This document shows, piece after piece, positions 63,346 to 64,000 of a DNA stretch of 64,000 bases (its first letter is position 1; every line of letters begins with the position of its first letter). The translations under genes were made by a program, and so were the position numbers. Under the pieces are notes generated by a model, which had not been told where the DNA came from, searched no databases, and saw only the letters and a list, made by a program, of their open reading frames with translations. This stretch comes from Cavia porcellus (taxonomy: Eukaryota; Chordata; Mammalia; Rodentia; Caviidae), in contig NW_026947484.1 of NCBI RefSeq assembly GCF_034190915.1, positions 78,067,982 through 78,131,981 of the forward strand, written 5' to 3'.

Positions 63346-63696
63346 TTTGTTTTTAATCCCTCTGACAAGCTGGCTCCTGACTGCCACGTCATCCTGTGCT
63401 AAGGACAAAGAATCTAGATCTGAGGCATTAATCAGGCCAGCTTCAAGAGAAACACAAAACATCCAAGATAATTTATTACCAAACTTAGAGACAAAATTTA
63501 TATACAGGAAAGAATATTCTGGATCGCAAATTCTTAGCAATAACAATACAATAAATTAATTGGGCTATGATTGTTCAGCATTCCCCCCATATACTTGAAG
63601 TTCTCAGCTGAGCCTGATGCCATGACTTAGTGACTCACGTTCTCGTACATATTATCATTAATTCATCCCACAAGGATTATTTAGCCCTAATAAGAA

Positions 63697-63850
63697 CAGA
63701 AGTTTGGTGTGGTAGTGCATGCCTATAATCCCAGCCTTCCAGAGGTCTAGGCAGGAGGCTCACCATGATCTAGAGGCCAGCCTGGGCCAATAAGGAATTT
63801 AAGGCCAGCCTGAACTACACAGGCAGATCCTGTCTCCAAAACCAGCCAAA
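63697..63850 (+). mobile_element. B1 SINE
   Basis: TTTGGTGTGGTAGTGCATGC, CTATAATCCCAGCCTTCCAG, AGGCCAGCCTGGGCCAATAA and AAGGCCAGCCTGAACTACAC in order, with the internal rodent B1 duplication and a TCTCCAAAACC end. Confidence 0.85.
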
Positions 63851-63924
63851 GTAGTGTTAAATTTTTATTATTTTTGAAATTCTCTATTGTTTTTATTCTA
63901 TTCTATTTGTTTCAATTTCAAATA

Positions 63925-63985
63925 AAATAACGAACCAAACTCAACCAAACCAAACCCAACCCAACACCAAATGAAACAAAAAATA
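63925..63985. repeat. Simple A/C-rich repeat
   Basis: Irregular (AACCA)n and (CAAAC)n units near the end of the window. Confidence 0.6.
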
Positions 63986-64000
63986 ACAGAGTATTGTGTA

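Overview
The window is mammalian nuclear DNA, most probably from a rodent. It holds the last seven coding exons of SMARCA2 (BRM, a SWI/SNF ATPase) on the plus strand, followed by a gene-free, LINE-1-rich region. The rodent assignment rests on ID SINEs (tRNA-Ala-derived, A-tailed, some with perfect target-site duplications), B1 SINEs with the internal duplication typical of rodents, and B4-like ID/B1 composites. The ID type (body with GGCATAAGCGCCTGCC and a GTAAAAAGGAAAAAGAC tail) is not the common mouse/rat form, so a non-murid rodent is my guess. The species is not determined.

SMARCA2, positions 69-27140. Seven exons join in one reading frame with GT-AG introns: 69-286, 8362-8415, 18131-18236, 18643-18744, 21163-21295, 24933-25075 and 26247-26282. 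They encode the C-terminal 263 residues: a basic/AT-hook segment, an 18-codon cassette exon known to be alternatively spliced, the bromodomain, an acidic run and a lysine-rich tail ending GTDDE. The 3'UTR runs from 26283 to two poly(A) signals at 27073 and 27119. The introns are mostly unique sequence with scattered old repeats (MIR, L2, MaLR, hAT, B1/B4/ID). They also hold candidate regulatory sites: a CTCF core at 2157 and an RFX X-box with a nearby NRF1-like site at 17103-17138. A ~200-bp degenerate copy of the gene's own 3'UTR lies inside its own intron at 23710-23906.

Downstream, 27140-33500 is intergenic sequence with Tigger-like, MIR, MER5A, ID and MaLR pieces. From about 33500 to 57100 the DNA is almost entirely nested LINE-1/HAL1 sequence: two nearly full-length, decayed L1s (about 35470-41800 and 43640-50520), several 3' fragments, MaLR LTRs, younger SINEs and a clear Y3 RNA retropseudogene (47337-47435). 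The region 57100-64000 is ordinary intergenic DNA with L2, MIR, MER5-like, ID and B1 repeats and a 26-bp perfect palindrome.

No other host protein-coding gene, CRISPR array, functional tRNA or novel enzymatic system is supported. The most notable observations are the intronic 3'UTR copy, the Y3 retrocopy, the inverted repeat in the first intron, and the tandem modules in this lineage's L1 3'UTR.
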